Origin: Odiellus spinosus
Lineage: Eukaryota; Arthropoda; Arachnida; Opiliones; Phalangiidae
NCBI GenBank assembly: GCA_963920705.1
Contig: OY987237.1
Coordinates: 9,640,601-9,704,600 of the forward strand
Reading direction: 5' to 3'
DNA: 64,000 nucleotides
The position numbers and the translations under genes were made by a program. The notes beneath the pieces are model-generated. The model was not told the DNA's origin. It saw nothing but the letters and a program-made list of their open reading frames with translations, and did no database searches. Positions 37,380-48,750 of the stretch are shown one piece after another (the stretch's first letter is position 1; each line of letters starts with the position of its first letter).

Positions 37380-39519
37380 CCTTCAGAATGTTCTAATATA
37401 TGCTTTGATAAAGCAAAGTCGTGTGATGAGGATGATTTCGTTTCCGAAGAATGAACTCGTGTTATCTTTCATTTTGTTTTTCTCGCTCGCGTTTTGATTT
37501 TTTTTTTTTTTTTTTTCTAAGTTTGGATCGTGTAAATGTTTTAGTTTTGATTTCTATTCCTATTGTAAAGACAAATTATATTATATATTATATTTTTTCA
37601 AGCGAATTGTAAATTTTTAAGCTTTAACTAATAAGAATTAGAACTTAGATAAGCCCTAGCTCTTACAATTAAATCTAACTAATCGGTTTAATAAGTTAAA
37701 ATTTGATTCATTTTAAAATGTTTATGAAAATGCGTTTTAAAAGGCTTTTTTTTTGACGGTTTAATTCATCCAATCAAATTACTCCAAATCTTTACGTCAT
37801 TGTTAAGATATTGGCTGTTGTCTATTGGTTTTAATTTTAATTCAATTTGATTAAATTAAAACTAACGTCAGGATAAATATAAAATTCATAAATTAATGAT
37901 AACTCTGCATATTAATTATTTAATTTCACAGTTTTAATTACCATATATATAATAATGTGGTAACATATATTTTCCTAGTATTAAATTTCCAAATAACATT
38001 ATTTTGGATTCCGTTCGTTTTGGGATAAATTTCACGGTTTTAAGGCGAATTATTTAAGTTTTTAACTCAAAAATAAAACGTCAATGGTGCCAATTAAACG
38101 TCAGGAAACACTGGGCTCTGTGAAAAGTTCATAAAAAAATATATAAATCTCGAATGAAAACAATAGATTGTAGCTTCCAGAAAAGATTTTTAAATGTTTA
38201 ATGAAACAATCATGCAGCTCATATTCGCTTAATTAATTCCAAAACGATCTAGCTCTTAAAACAATTAAACAAAAAATATAGCTAGAGTAATTATATAAAT
38301 ATAACGCACGATAATGAATTAATTATCATTAAATAACTAAATAATAATGATATGCAATTTGATGATTGTAATTAACGGTGTTTTCCCGCCCTCTACTTTT
38401 TCATCGGAAAATTTTAATATATGCAAAAAATCTTCGTTAAATTCTCTATTAACAATACCCAAAAATGAAACCAACGTTAAACTTTATAATAAGTAATTCA
38501 TTTTGGAAATTATGAATTTTTTCCAACAATACATAAAATAAAAATATAGAATATTAAATTGAACTGCTGGATAAGTTTTCATTATCTCTTGCCCAATTTG
38601 TCTTATCGAGTACCCGTTTACCCAATTGCCTTATCCCGTTATCTGATATCTATTTTCGAGTACTCGTTCACCATTTTCGTTATTCAGAAAGTATCGAGTA
38701 CTCGTTCATCATTTTCATTATTCAGAAATTTATCTCGAATAGTCTAGCTTTCACCTAATTACGTTGACTCGTTAGGCGGGAATTAATTACGGTATCCCAG
38801 TCTCCCAGATAGATTTATTGTCGAGTACTCGAGCATTACCCAGTTCCGTTTTTCAAGATTATCGAGTACTCATTCACTCAATTGGCTTATTCCGTATTTA
38901 TTTTTTTAGTATTTATTTACCCTATCGAGTTGTCCAAATGTCAAAACCGCCAAACGTTCGCTATTACACGCGCCGTGATTTCAAAGAAAAATGTAAAACG
39001 TTGTTATAGAAACCAACTTATTTGACATTTATATAGATATACATATTCATTGTTAATGAAGGTCTATAGTCAAGATTTCTTGTTGTCCTAAACGATTTTA
39101 AGATAACAAAACTGTATTATACTTTGGTTCAAACGCAATTCGCATACGATCCTATTATGGGGCGTATTAATACTTGATAATATACTTCGTAAGGGCTGAA
39201 ATTAGTTACGGAAGACTACTCTTAAACGTTAGAGATAGTTACTTACTAGATAAAGTAATAAGAGGAATTATAGAATCCTACAGAACGATTGCGAATGGTA
39301 TTTCGTAAAAGTTTCGCGATGAGGTGTTGTTTCCTCTCTCTTATGCCCATTTTGAAAAGTAGGGATGTAATCTTATCAATATATATAACGAATGATACGA
39401 TAGTCATTTTCACCCATACGTCATTTATAGCCAGTTAAGACAGTACGATTTATTTAGTACATGGTTTCAAAATGGTCTGAGCTAAGCCTAACACTAAATT
39501 TATCTTCAAAACACCCAAA
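37380..39519. other. Intergenic region with degenerate repeat
   Basis: I see no gene here. An AT-rich stretch follows the TRIM2/3 stop, with a T run at about 37497-37517. Between 38571 and 38900 several copies of a loosely conserved unit containing TATCGAGTACTCGTTCACC and TTTTCGTTATTCAGAAA are spaced about 37-70 bp apart. The 3' untranslated region of TRIM2/3 and the 5' region of gene P1 must lie here; I see no clear AATAAA. Confidence 0.6.
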
Positions 39520-42500
39520 ATGAAATTGAAGATCGATACCATCACAACCACTGCCGGAATATTCGGAATTGTAAGGTTTCATTATAATGACATACCGTAA
39601 TTTTGTTTATATTTTGAAGTGTTTTATATTATGTAAAGATTCTTAGTCTTCTTATTCTGGCATGGGATCTTTTCTTTCTCTTCGTTTGCTATCAACCCTT
39701 GGTTTTTAATGACCGCATGATATCTTGGCTAGCATTTTTCTACGCCCAAGTTCAAGAAATACAATATGGTAATTTTACAATTTCATAAGTATTATAATAG
39801 ATATAAGTATGACATTTTCCATTATTAGACGAGGTGTGTTTCTCTGTGATAAAAATACTTCCATTATTTTAGTTTTAAATAGTAGAAACCGTTTTTTTTT
39901 CCGTAAGAAGTTTACTAAAACACTGTGCTTTCTGAATTAACCTCTGACTTTCCCCTTAATACTATACTTTGAAACGCACCATGACTAAATACTTTTTTAC
40001 TAATTGAGAGACTTAATTCTGGATTAAAAAGTATTGATATTTTGCGCCACGATTTAAGGTGTCAATGCGGTGGTAATTATAAGTACCTTTATCAACTTTC
40101 TTTGGCTCGTTAGTTCCGTTGGAGCACTCCTTTCTAACAAATTTTCGGTTTGTTCTAAACCTTTTAATTAGTAATTAATATCAACCAATAATAAATACGT
40201 ATTATGATACCTAGAAATCAAATGCTACTGGTTTAAGAATATGGATAGGCGTAACTTTGCTCGTGGTCTTCTCGGACATCTCAATGACTTTATTCATTAT
40301 TTTGGCCAATTCGGTAATATTTAATTATATATCTTCATTTTTGGATTCAATAATCCAAGGACTGCTGTCACCTACTTTGTTTGAACACTGATTTTACGTT
40401 GATCCGGGAAGTCACGTAGAAAATTACTAACAAATATTAAGCTAGAAATCAATTAACTTACTGGGAAAGTAGGCTTAACAAGAATTCACTGTGACTACAT
40501 TTATGATGACATAGCTAACCAAGTTACGGGCTGGCTAGTACCCGATAGATGTTACAATTATCACCACCCGTGAAAAAGATGTTAAGTCACGCCCTGTAAG
40601 CGGAAGGTTGTGGGTTCAAATCCCACCCGTGACTTAACATCTTTTTCACGGGTGGTGATAATTCACTGTGAGTTTGAAATCTCAACGTTAAATAGTCTCC
40701 GACCAATCACGCGAGAAGCCGACCCTTTATTCTGATAGTAGAACGTTTCAAACAAGGCTTAAGTTGGTCGGAGACTGTTTAATGGCGAGATTTCAAACTA
40801 TCCGTGGATACTTGTTAAGCCTACTTTCAGATTAAGTTGAGATTTGATTTCTAGAATTATATTTGGATGTAACTAGTGAATTAAATCTGTTTTAATAATA
40901 ACGAATCAATAGAAAAACATTTATTTACTGTCAGGCTAAAGTTTTAACAACTCACTTTTGAAAGTATAATATCAATAATGTTTATAGTTGTAGTGTTTAG
41001 CTTTACCAAACTATGACAAATAAATTTGCGGAAGTTGTAAAACTAGATTTTACAAGTGGATTTTTTTGAAAGACGCTTCTTTAGTTTAAAACTAAGTATG
41101 TGACAGTCCACCAATAAAATATTTGGGACTAACCGACGCTCATAATAATTACGCAGGTTACTTTCGAAGACTTATTTCGATCCGATAAGAAATTTCTTTC
41201 GAACTTTAACAGTACGGCTGTCGATATAGATATCGTGGATATCAGTGTATATGCTGATAATTTGGATACCGATGTAGCGTACAGAGGTTACTGGTTGTTT
41301 ATTGTCGGACTGAGTCGTTTTTTTCTCATCAGTATTTTGGTCAATGTAGGTTTTTCGGTTTCTGGGAAACATATACGGTGAACTGATTAATACACGTCAT
41401 ATGCAAATTAAATGGCAGTTTAATAGCGGTTGAGACATGATTGTAATCGACTAAGTTCCGCCCGAGAAGGTAGATTCCCAAGTTGTGGGTGTTGATTACA
41501 CGCACAACGCCAATTCTTGAGTAAATTATGATATCTTGTCGAACCCAAATAACGTTAAATTCCTTAAACCCGATTCCTGAAGGCTTATCGTTGATCGATT
41601 GCTACTTCCGCTCTATGCCAAGTACAACTAAGCCTAATTTCCTGTTATACATAAAGACCGGATATTTAACTTCATATCTGAGGTATTATTTAAGGTCTCG
41701 AATTAATCTTTGACGTTTCACCCCATGTTTCCCTTTTTTGGGGTCAAAAAACCATACATTGACAACATTTATTACAATAATACCAATTTTCCGATTTATA
41801 TAGCTACCATTAGTATATTTGGCTAACAAAAGGGTTCGCGAAATTCGATTAAACGACAAACAACAAAGTAAAGAACGGTTATCGAAGGTATTATTGATCA
41901 AGTCAGTGATAGAATAAAACTTTTCGTACGTAAAGGCTTTAAATTTTTTAGGGAAGCTCGTCCAATTTCTACGACAATATGGCATTCGCTGGTAGAAAAA
42001 CTCCTAACATGTACGCCGAAACTCCCATCGAGGTTAACGAATTACAGGATCGCGATAGCAACAATTTAAAAACCCTTGACGACAAATGGGCGCAACCAAT
42101 TATCAGGACTGAAACCTTTGACGATGACAAATGGACGGAACCAATCACAAGGACTGAAACAGTTGACCCTGTTGTACCAAATCGCTTTAGATTGTCGCGA
42201 GCGCCGCAACTTATTCATCGTACCGAGAGCGAACGACGTTCTTCAGCGAGAAATTACGACCTTAATATTGACGCCGTGCCAAGGGCCAATCCTATTCCTC
42301 ATTCGCAGACCAATGGGAGCTTACCCAAGGCCCCGGCCATGAGGATCAATCTGATGCCCGTCAATAGATATAGCAATAAGATTTATCCGGATGTGATGCC
42401 ATATATACCGGATGTGGATTACGATGACGTACCGGATACTCCTCCTCAAACACCACCACCACCTCGTATAATGAGTAATGGATTTGGATATAAGGAAACT

Positions 42501-43173
42501 CCGACGACTAACCCACTCTACGCGACAATATCTAAGCCTAATTCTAAAAAAGTGCCCCAGAAATCGCCCAACACGTTCCAGACATTCGTTAGTACTCTTT
42601 ATAATACTTAATGGACCGTATCAATAACCTATAGAAGTACCTAAGAACGTGGGAATTAGCCTTATCCTTTGTTATCGTCCTCGTATACTTGGGTACTAAA
42701 ATGGGTTCTTGGCTGTACGTAATAAGAATACAAGAGTCATATTCCAAAATTATCAGAATTATACTTATAAAGCGTAAGGGTTCGTTAAGCAATTGGTTTA
42801 AATTCTTTCTTCACTTCCTAATAATTCTATCACACTTGACGCTTGTATTCAAATATTCTAATACAAATCGTCTACAATATACTTTCACGCAATTGAATCG
42901 AAACCTATTGAACGTTTTATGAATTCTAGGATAGACCTAAATCTAATTCTAACCAGATGAACCCCATGAATGGAAATGGTCCATATCCTCCTGAATTTTT
43001 CGATTATAAAGAGCAAAGACCAGGTTTGTTTGGAAAGGCGTTTTTGGAAAGTATAAGTTGAATTACAGATATTGGTATTCTAACTTTATTATTCCGTAAA
43101 ACCTACAATTTTAATTTAATAAACGTAACATCATTTTACTGTAGGAAATATTGGTGGACACAGGAGATTGTGA
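39520..43173 (+). CDS. Four-transmembrane protein P1 with long tail
   Basis: Exons: 39520-39570, 39639-39768, 40059-40147, 40215-40313, 41157-41345, 41804-41887, 41952-42587, 42957-43023, 43145-43173; about 457 residues. Reading exon 7 through its donor instead gives a stop at 42611 (433 residues). Membrane spans: TM1 across exons 1-2 (AGIFGI-ILSLLILAWDLFF), TM2 in exon 3 (VVIISTFINFLWLVSSVGAL), TM3 in exon 4, TM4 in exons 5-6. The second outer loop is the longest of the cluster and has an N-S-T glycosylation site. A basic KRVREIR follows TM4. The tail carries a 15-residue direct repeat (DDKWxxPIxRTETxD), a Pro-rich patch (DTPPQTPPPP) and a terminal GNIGGHRRL. I do not recognise the family; exon phases match P2-P5. 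The 3' two exons are inferred from their match to P5. Confidence 0.75.
40495..40659 (+). mobile_element. tRNA-related insertion (SINE-like) with 12-bp target duplication
   Basis: The segment is flanked by identical AATTCACTGTGA copies at 40483-40494 and 40660-40671. Inside, GTTACGGG (40523-40530) and CCCGTGAC (40626-40633) can pair as an 8-bp acceptor-like stem with one G-U. TGGCTAGTACC resembles a pol III A box and GGGTTCAAATCCC is a good B box and T loop. CCTGTAAGCGG just before it looks like a tRNA anticodon-loop 3' side. The span of 111 nt is too long for a tRNA because an extra ~38 nt, including one arm of the 36-bp inverted repeat, sits in the middle. It could be a short SINE or a rearranged tRNA pseudogene. 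Confidence 0.6.
40556..40663. repeat. 36-bp perfect inverted repeat around a T-arm loop
   Basis: Arms 40556-40591 and 40628-40663 are exact reverse complements (AATTATCACCACCCGTGAAA... against ...GGTGGTGATAATT). The 36-nt loop holds the tRNA T-arm-like GTGGG-TTCAAAT-CCCAC. A perfect repeat of this length implies recent origin or gene conversion. Confidence 0.9.
42078..42167 (+). repeat. 45-bp in-frame tandem duplication in P1 tail
   Basis: Two 45-bp units encode DDKWAQPIIRTETFD and DDKWTEPITRTETVD. A third, shorter R-T-E-S occurs about 19 residues later. The duplication lengthens the cytoplasmic tail without shifting the frame. Confidence 0.85.
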
Positions 43174-43776
43174 AAACAAAGTCCGATGTACGAAACCTTT
43201 TAGGAATTTGATATTTTCCAAATTCAAGTCCCCAGTCCAGTTTATACAGATATACTATCTACAAGAGTGGATTAATTTATTTCAGCAAAGCGTAATTATT
43301 TTATATTAGCATGCGAGTCATGCCAGATCGTCCTATAAAGAAATGTAAATTACAATAATGACAATTCGAATATGTGTATATACAGTATAGTGTCATTAAA
43401 ACGATAAGTATTAAGGGCACTTTTTTTTAGCCAATAGAGAAGGTCTTACCCCTGACACGTAAACCTTCAATTATACCATAAATGGATCATCTCTAAGCTA
43501 CACAGTTCGAATTAAACCGAGAAAAAGGGTTCGACATTGATGGTTGAAAACATGGAATAATAACCCATCTGGGTTGTGTTTTCTCCCTGTAGGTCAAAGG
43601 GGTTTGTTTCCGAGTATCTGTTTTACCTTTCCATTAAAAATCATAGGTAAGGGTAATAGTTAGTGTATAGGGACGCAACTACGAATGCTATCCCCTACCC
43701 TCCCACGCAGTTCAAATAACAATTCTTATAAATCATACACTGAGCTGAATAGATAAACTTTTTATATTAAACTTAA

Positions 43777-44054
43777 GCTACGGTCACACTAGCATTTCTT
43801 AATCGATTTGAAACGATAAAATGAAACCGATTTTCAAATCGCCATGAATCGTTTTGAGCCTCTTGTGTTCACACATTATCTTTATAAATCGATTTATTGT
43901 AGCCTCATCTATCGTTTGTTGAAACCGAATCGGTATGAACCTCAGAAATCGAATCAAATCGATTCAAGAAGAGACGGTTTCCGTTCACATTATTCCAGCG
44001 AAACGTTTTCAAACGGTTTAAATCGATTCCAAGGCCTAGTATGAACGCGGCTAT
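43777..44054 (+). mobile_element. ~290-bp MITE, family B, copy 3
   Basis: It starts GCTACGGTCACACTAGCAT and ends CCTAGTATGAACGCGGCTA. It lacks the block GGTTCCCGAAGCAGTTTCG present in copies 1 and 2, which accounts for its shorter length. Confidence 0.8.
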
Positions 44055-44068
44055 ATTATTTACATAGT

Positions 44069-44071
<3 letters not shown>

Positions 44072-44103
<32 letters not shown>
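44072..44103 (+). repeat. Run of 32 T
   Basis: A pure T tract lies just downstream of the family B MITE and is followed by ACAG. It is simple sequence with no clear role. Confidence 0.9.
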
Positions 44104-44106
<3 letters not shown>

Positions 44107-45072
44107 GATAGAAAAACAAAAAATTTTCGAGCCGAGGCTTTTATTTTAGTGTTATTTTAATTGAGAACCAGTCTATACTATTATTATTATATCCGTTTAG
44201 AAGTAACGGTTATAGTAATTCTGCGATACTGACAAATCCAGGTGAAATAATCTATATAATTTATGGTTAAATTGTTCTTTAAGAGCGATTAATTTTTTCT
44301 AGATCGAAAGCTTAACATTTGTTTTAAACTGATCTTGAAAAAATTCCTGGTACTGTGTGTAGCTTTACGTATGACAAAAATATTTTTCATTACCTAGGTT
44401 GTTTAATTATAATTTCACGATCCTATGGTATTTATGCTACTATTTGTAATGGAAACTTCAACTTAGATTACTTATGAGTACAATGGTTTCATTGTTAACT
44501 CATCTGCTTCGTTTTTATATATTAAAAAAATAAAAAAAGATGGTAACATTCGCGTTTAATTTCAATATCCTCTATTGCAAAGATCAGTTCGAAGGAAAAG
44601 AACAGTCTTATAAATAACATACGTAATTAGACATAGAAAACCGTTTCGATAATTATAATATTAATATTATTATTAATTATAAGTATATTAAACGAAATAG
44701 CATCCATATATTACTGCACCTCAGGTACTTCTCATCTAAACATCATGTGTTACATGATAACAAGAAAGCATTCAAAGTGTTTTTCGAAAGCGGTATCACT
44801 TACTATACGATTACAGCAATATTTAGGGTGTCCTTTCTCTTTAAATATATTATGTCGACGTACTTTTTCTTCCACCGTGTTGTTCATTCGGCAGCTGTAT
44901 GCATTCAAGGATCATTTCAGTCTAGTTACGTTCAATTTCGACTAATTGGAAAATGAAATAATGCCGTTATTCTTCTTTGACAATCCTACCGATTCGGTTT
45001 AAACACTAATACGCGACTATTATCCTTTCGTTTTTCAATTGTTCGAGTATTTTAATCAAATAATCAATCACT

Positions 45073-47113
45073 ATGAACATTATCTGCGATTGTTGGAGAA
45101 TTCGAACATTGACTTTTGTTTGCGGTCTGCTGGGATTCGTAAGTTTAGAACTTGACATTTTATTCGTACCATACCTGTAATATATTTGCATTGTACGTAT
45201 ATATACTTTTATTCTAGATTCAAGGCTTTATTAGCTTTGCCATTGGCTGTTATTTCTGTACTTTATACCTTACGGATTACATACCAACCATTTTGAACTT
45301 TCCAATATGGGCTATTATAACTCGAGGAGTTACCATTGGATTTGACGATAGTATGTTTTTTTTTTAATATAAAATGCATGTAGCAGCAAACCATTTTCCG
45401 CAGCTTGGTGAAAATTACAATTAACCTTCTCTTAAAAATGTTTCGAATCTTGAAAGTTCTAAGGAATCGGTTTTAAAACAATATTTAATTTTCCTTTCCT
45501 TGATTGAGCAGCCATGAAGGGACTGATACCAACAGTAACCGTGGTTAACTTTATATGGACGATTTCATCTTTGTTTCTACTTCTTGGAAATTTCGTATGA
45601 ATTAATTACATTTACAAATTTACAAAGGTTGATATATAATTCAGTAATTTTCTTAATTCTGTAGCTAAATCGCGTCCTTGGTTTGACGCAATGGGTCGTT
45701 GTTACCGTCATTATAACCATATTCGACATCATCATCATGATCTACTTTATCACAATGACATCGGTAAATTTATATACTTTAAATTAAAAACTATACCACC
45801 TAGCATAAGGAGTTTAGTATGTAAGGAATTAAGTAGAGCCAATAGGGGAATAGTGACCTCAAAGTTCACGTTTAATTTCATTGTCCGAACAATCCTTTGT
45901 CACGCAGTTCTGAATCAAGTCTTAGAAAAAGTGTGAGACCGTCATTTATCGATGAGTTACACTTTAAATAGAAGTTTATTAACTTGAATTATACGAACTG
46001 TAATGCCACATTTCCTGTCTTTGGGCGCTAATAAGTAGGTTTTTAATAGATAGTGATAGAATCGTTCTCGTGCAAGAGTAATCATTTGCTTACCAATATT
46101 TGAGAACATGACTCGGAAATATATCAGATGTTTACCCTTCCTAGCTTTTACCAAGTCAAGCTTTAACTTATGGTCTACCGTAAACATCTCGTTTGTTTTA
46201 ACCCTGTCTTCATTAAATGACAGGACATACTAAGCAACTTATTTGGCTGGGAGCAGGGAACGGATCTCACCAGAGAAGAGCTGGTTCAGGGATATGTCAT
46301 GTTGTTGTTCGTTTTTGGAAAATTCGGTCTTCTTATGTGGCTAGTCAATGTAATCTGGATATTTAAATAGAAACTCGAGAAAATTCTAAAATTTTAACAT
46401 TTTCAGTTCTACTTGGCGTACATTGTTTACAGGCGAGCTATAGAGCTTTTGGATTCTTTCAAAACGGTCATTATTTTAACATTTATAAGTAAAAGATTAC
46501 AAAAACACAGAGGCATTTCCCAACCATTATTAAAACCCAATTATTATTTCGAATTAAAAAAATCCTAAAGTTGTTTTAATTGCTGCTCCTGAGAGGCTTC
46601 TTGCTTAATTTGGCCATTAGTAATCTTGGATTAACTTTGCAATATATAGTACCAATGAGACATGGACCATAGACTACAGAAATCTTGCTTTTGGTCTTTG
46701 GCTCATTAGAAAGAAATCACCAATAAGGGACCAACGTTAATCAAACGATTGCGCAGAAACCATCCAAGGGGCTATTTCTAAAGTAGGCGAAGGTTTCTTA
46801 TGTCCAACGCCCGTTCTTCGAATGAAAGCAAAACTGACCGAATATGTGTCTTTAGTAATCTTAGGTTTTAAGGATTACGTCTGTCAAATGAATGAAAATG
46901 TAACGTATAATGTTACAGGAAGAAGAGCAAAACTCGTATATAACATTGGAAACCAAGTCGGTTCAGATAGGCTCGACCAATTCGTCTTTTCCAGTTATAA
47001 GCCCAATTAACGATCTCTCTAATAAGGTAACAGATTGGGGTGGAACTCGAGGTACAACTCAGTCCAGATTACTAGATAGTCGAGGTTACCTTTCGGACGG
47101 AGTTTGCTACTAG
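45073..47113 (+). CDS. Four-transmembrane protein P2
   Basis: Exons: 45073-45138, 45218-45350, 45512-45594, 45665-45763, 46224-46349, 46407-46466, 46919-47113, joined in frame to 253 residues. The N-terminus MNIICDCWRIRTL is Cys-containing. TM1 spans exons 1-2 (FVCGLLGF-IQGFISFAIGCY), TM2 is in exon 3 (VTVVNFIWTISSLFLLLGNF), TM3 in exon 4 (WVVVTVIITIFDIIIMIYF), TM4 in exons 5-6 (VMLLFVFGKFGLLMWLVN-FYLAYIVYRRA). Exons 1-4 keep the lengths and phases of the paralogues; exon 5, carrying the second outer loop, is 42 codons. The 64-residue tail is Ser/Thr-rich and ends GVCY. The exon 6 donor (AAAACG-GTCATT) is weak and is the least certain joint. AATAAA at 47147 follows the stop. The function is unknown; a membrane scaffold or tetraspan role is only a guess. 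Confidence 0.78.
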
Positions 47114-47146
47114 CCAGATTTGAATTTGTAAATAATATCAGAAGCT

Positions 47147-47152
47147 AATAAA
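47147..47152 (+). terminator. Poly(A) signal AATAAA for P2
   Basis: A canonical AATAAA lies 34 nt after the P2 stop codon, a normal position for a short 3' untranslated region. Confidence 0.55.
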
Positions 47153-47780
47153 ACGTCTTTTGAAGTTTACTAAATTTTGCCCGGGACTAGTTCAGCCTTT
47201 TCTGACGGAGTAGATTTTTCGGAGCGAGAGTTAAGGTTCGACTGTAGTGTTTAGAAAAAAGTAAACGAGTTAATGTACGCGGAGTTCTTGTCCGACTGGC
47301 GAATAGAAATTGGGCATTTGGGTGGGGGCGTTGTCTAAGGTTTATTACTATGTCGATCCACCGTCAACAGTAGCTTTAAAAGCTTAACTAAACTTCTTTA
47401 TTGACTGAATTGGAAAAAACTAACAGTAGCGCAGAACTAATAAACTTCGAAGGACCTTCATTAACTTTTGATTAAGTTTCGTTTGTATTTATTGTAAAAA
47501 GTTTCACTTTTTATTATAGTTAATAATCCAAATAAACATATTTTATAAAAAAATCGTTTAAATAATTTAAGATTTGTTCTAAGATTCGTGTTTGCTGAAT
47601 TCAGAGGAAATAATTGGGGACACCGCTCGTGTGGCATGTCCGTGGGAGGAAGGACAATATGAAATCTCGAACCAAATTGGTTGTGAAATATATTTTTGAT
47701 ATAATTTTGTGTATTAAAGGGCGGCGTCAGGTTAATCTGATGGCTCGATTTTCCCCTTAGAATAAAATTCAATGAAAATT

Positions 47781-47880
47781 AATTAAGCCTAATTTTAAAC
47801 GTCGAATAAGCCTAATTTAAAACGTCGAATAAGCCTACTTTCAAACGTCGTTTAAGCCTAATTTCAAACGTCGATTAAGC
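47781..47880 (+). repeat. 23-bp minisatellite, 4-5 units
   Basis: The unit AAGCCTAATTTCAAACGTCG plus A(T/A)T is repeated four to five times with few changes. Confidence 0.88.
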
Positions 47881-48750
47881 GGGCTGATACATAATGTTGG
47901 ATATTATAGAAAAGAAGTAGTTGTTGCCAACTTCTTTTGATAATGATAATTGCTTTCCCTTCGCCATAATAACAAATAACGCTTCGCGTACTGTTTTTTG
48001 TTTGGTATCCTCTCCCTTTTACCGATGATAAAGCGAAAAGGCAGGGTATTTGTCTAAAAAAATTATAAGTAATAAGAAAACAAACGCAATACCACGTATT
48101 AGCGCTGTATCCAACTAGAATACACCAATCGATACTCGACTAAAACCGGGGTAAGAATATACACTCTATGTATCCTTGTGTTTTTCTTTCTCTCGATCAA
48201 TTTTACCCTAGACCAAGATGATGGAGTTAAAAGGGCATGTACAGCTTTTGCTTTTGGTTTAAGGTAAGATTGTATAATAAATGTACATCTACCCCCTCGT
48301 CGGAAACTCGTTTCATTCAATATTACATTGCCACCCCCATTATCCCCTTCCTTTTCAAACCCTCTTCTCCTATACACTCTCTCATTCTCGTATGGCAATC
48401 TGCGCGGCCGTGAGTAAGCGAGAGGCTAGCTTCGAAACCTCCCTCCATTTGCGTGCGGCCTCCAAGGCAACGCGAAGCTTCGCTTTAGCCGCCACAGTTT
48501 CACGAGTTCACTATTAGAAAATGAAGTTTCCTTAAAATATTAATATTATTGATTCGCGCCGTTGTTGTGCACAAGTTGGAACTTTTTATTCGTATGTATT
48601 ACATTATTAATGGTACATTACGTACAATTTTACGCCTAGTAACGCGATCTCTTTGTAGACATTCGATACTTGGGTGACTCACCGCTAGGGCGCCTAGCTA
48701 TTGTTGACTCGCTCTACTCGGTCAGCTGTTTTTCATTTGAATTTATAAAC

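Larger units (their letters stand above)
40421..40935. mobile_element. Diverged family A-like MITE (copy 5) with nested insertion
   Basis: The outer arms match family A: left ACAAATATTAAGCTAGAAAT, then AAGTAGGCTTAACAAGAATT; right ACTTGTTAAGCCTACTTTC, then TTTGATTTCTAGAATTATAT. Its own central arms pair (TAGTCTCCGACCAATCACG with GTTGGTCGGAGACTGTTTAA). The terminal TTAA ends are not clear. A 165-bp insertion splits the left part (40495-40659). It lies in intron 4 of P1. Confidence 0.65.
43174..45072. other. Intergenic region between P1 and P2
   Basis: I see no gene here. It contains a family B MITE at 43777-44054, immediately followed by a run of 32 T at 44072-44103, and AT-rich simple sequence near 44650-44700. 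Two overlapping 66-69-codon frames near 44745-44956 have no recognisable features. The P2 promoter presumably lies at the right end, but I see no clear TATA box. Confidence 0.6.
47114..48750. other. Intergenic region between P2 and P3
   Basis: AATAAA at 47147-47152 is a likely poly(A) signal for P2. A 23-bp minisatellite lies at 47781-47880. A more GC-rich patch at 48380-48500 includes ATGGCAATCTGCGCGGCC directly followed by the donor-like GTGAGT and a GCGAAGCTTCGC palindrome. That could be a first exon, but I cannot link it to anything downstream. Immediately before P3, CTCGGTCAGCTG might be part of the promoter. Confidence 0.5.

Noticed and set aside
40523-40633. Candidate tRNA gene
   Set aside because: The acceptor stem and T arm are good, but the span is 111 nt, the D arm does not fold, and the anticodon stem lacks its 5' side. 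Treated as a tRNA-derived element or pseudogene.
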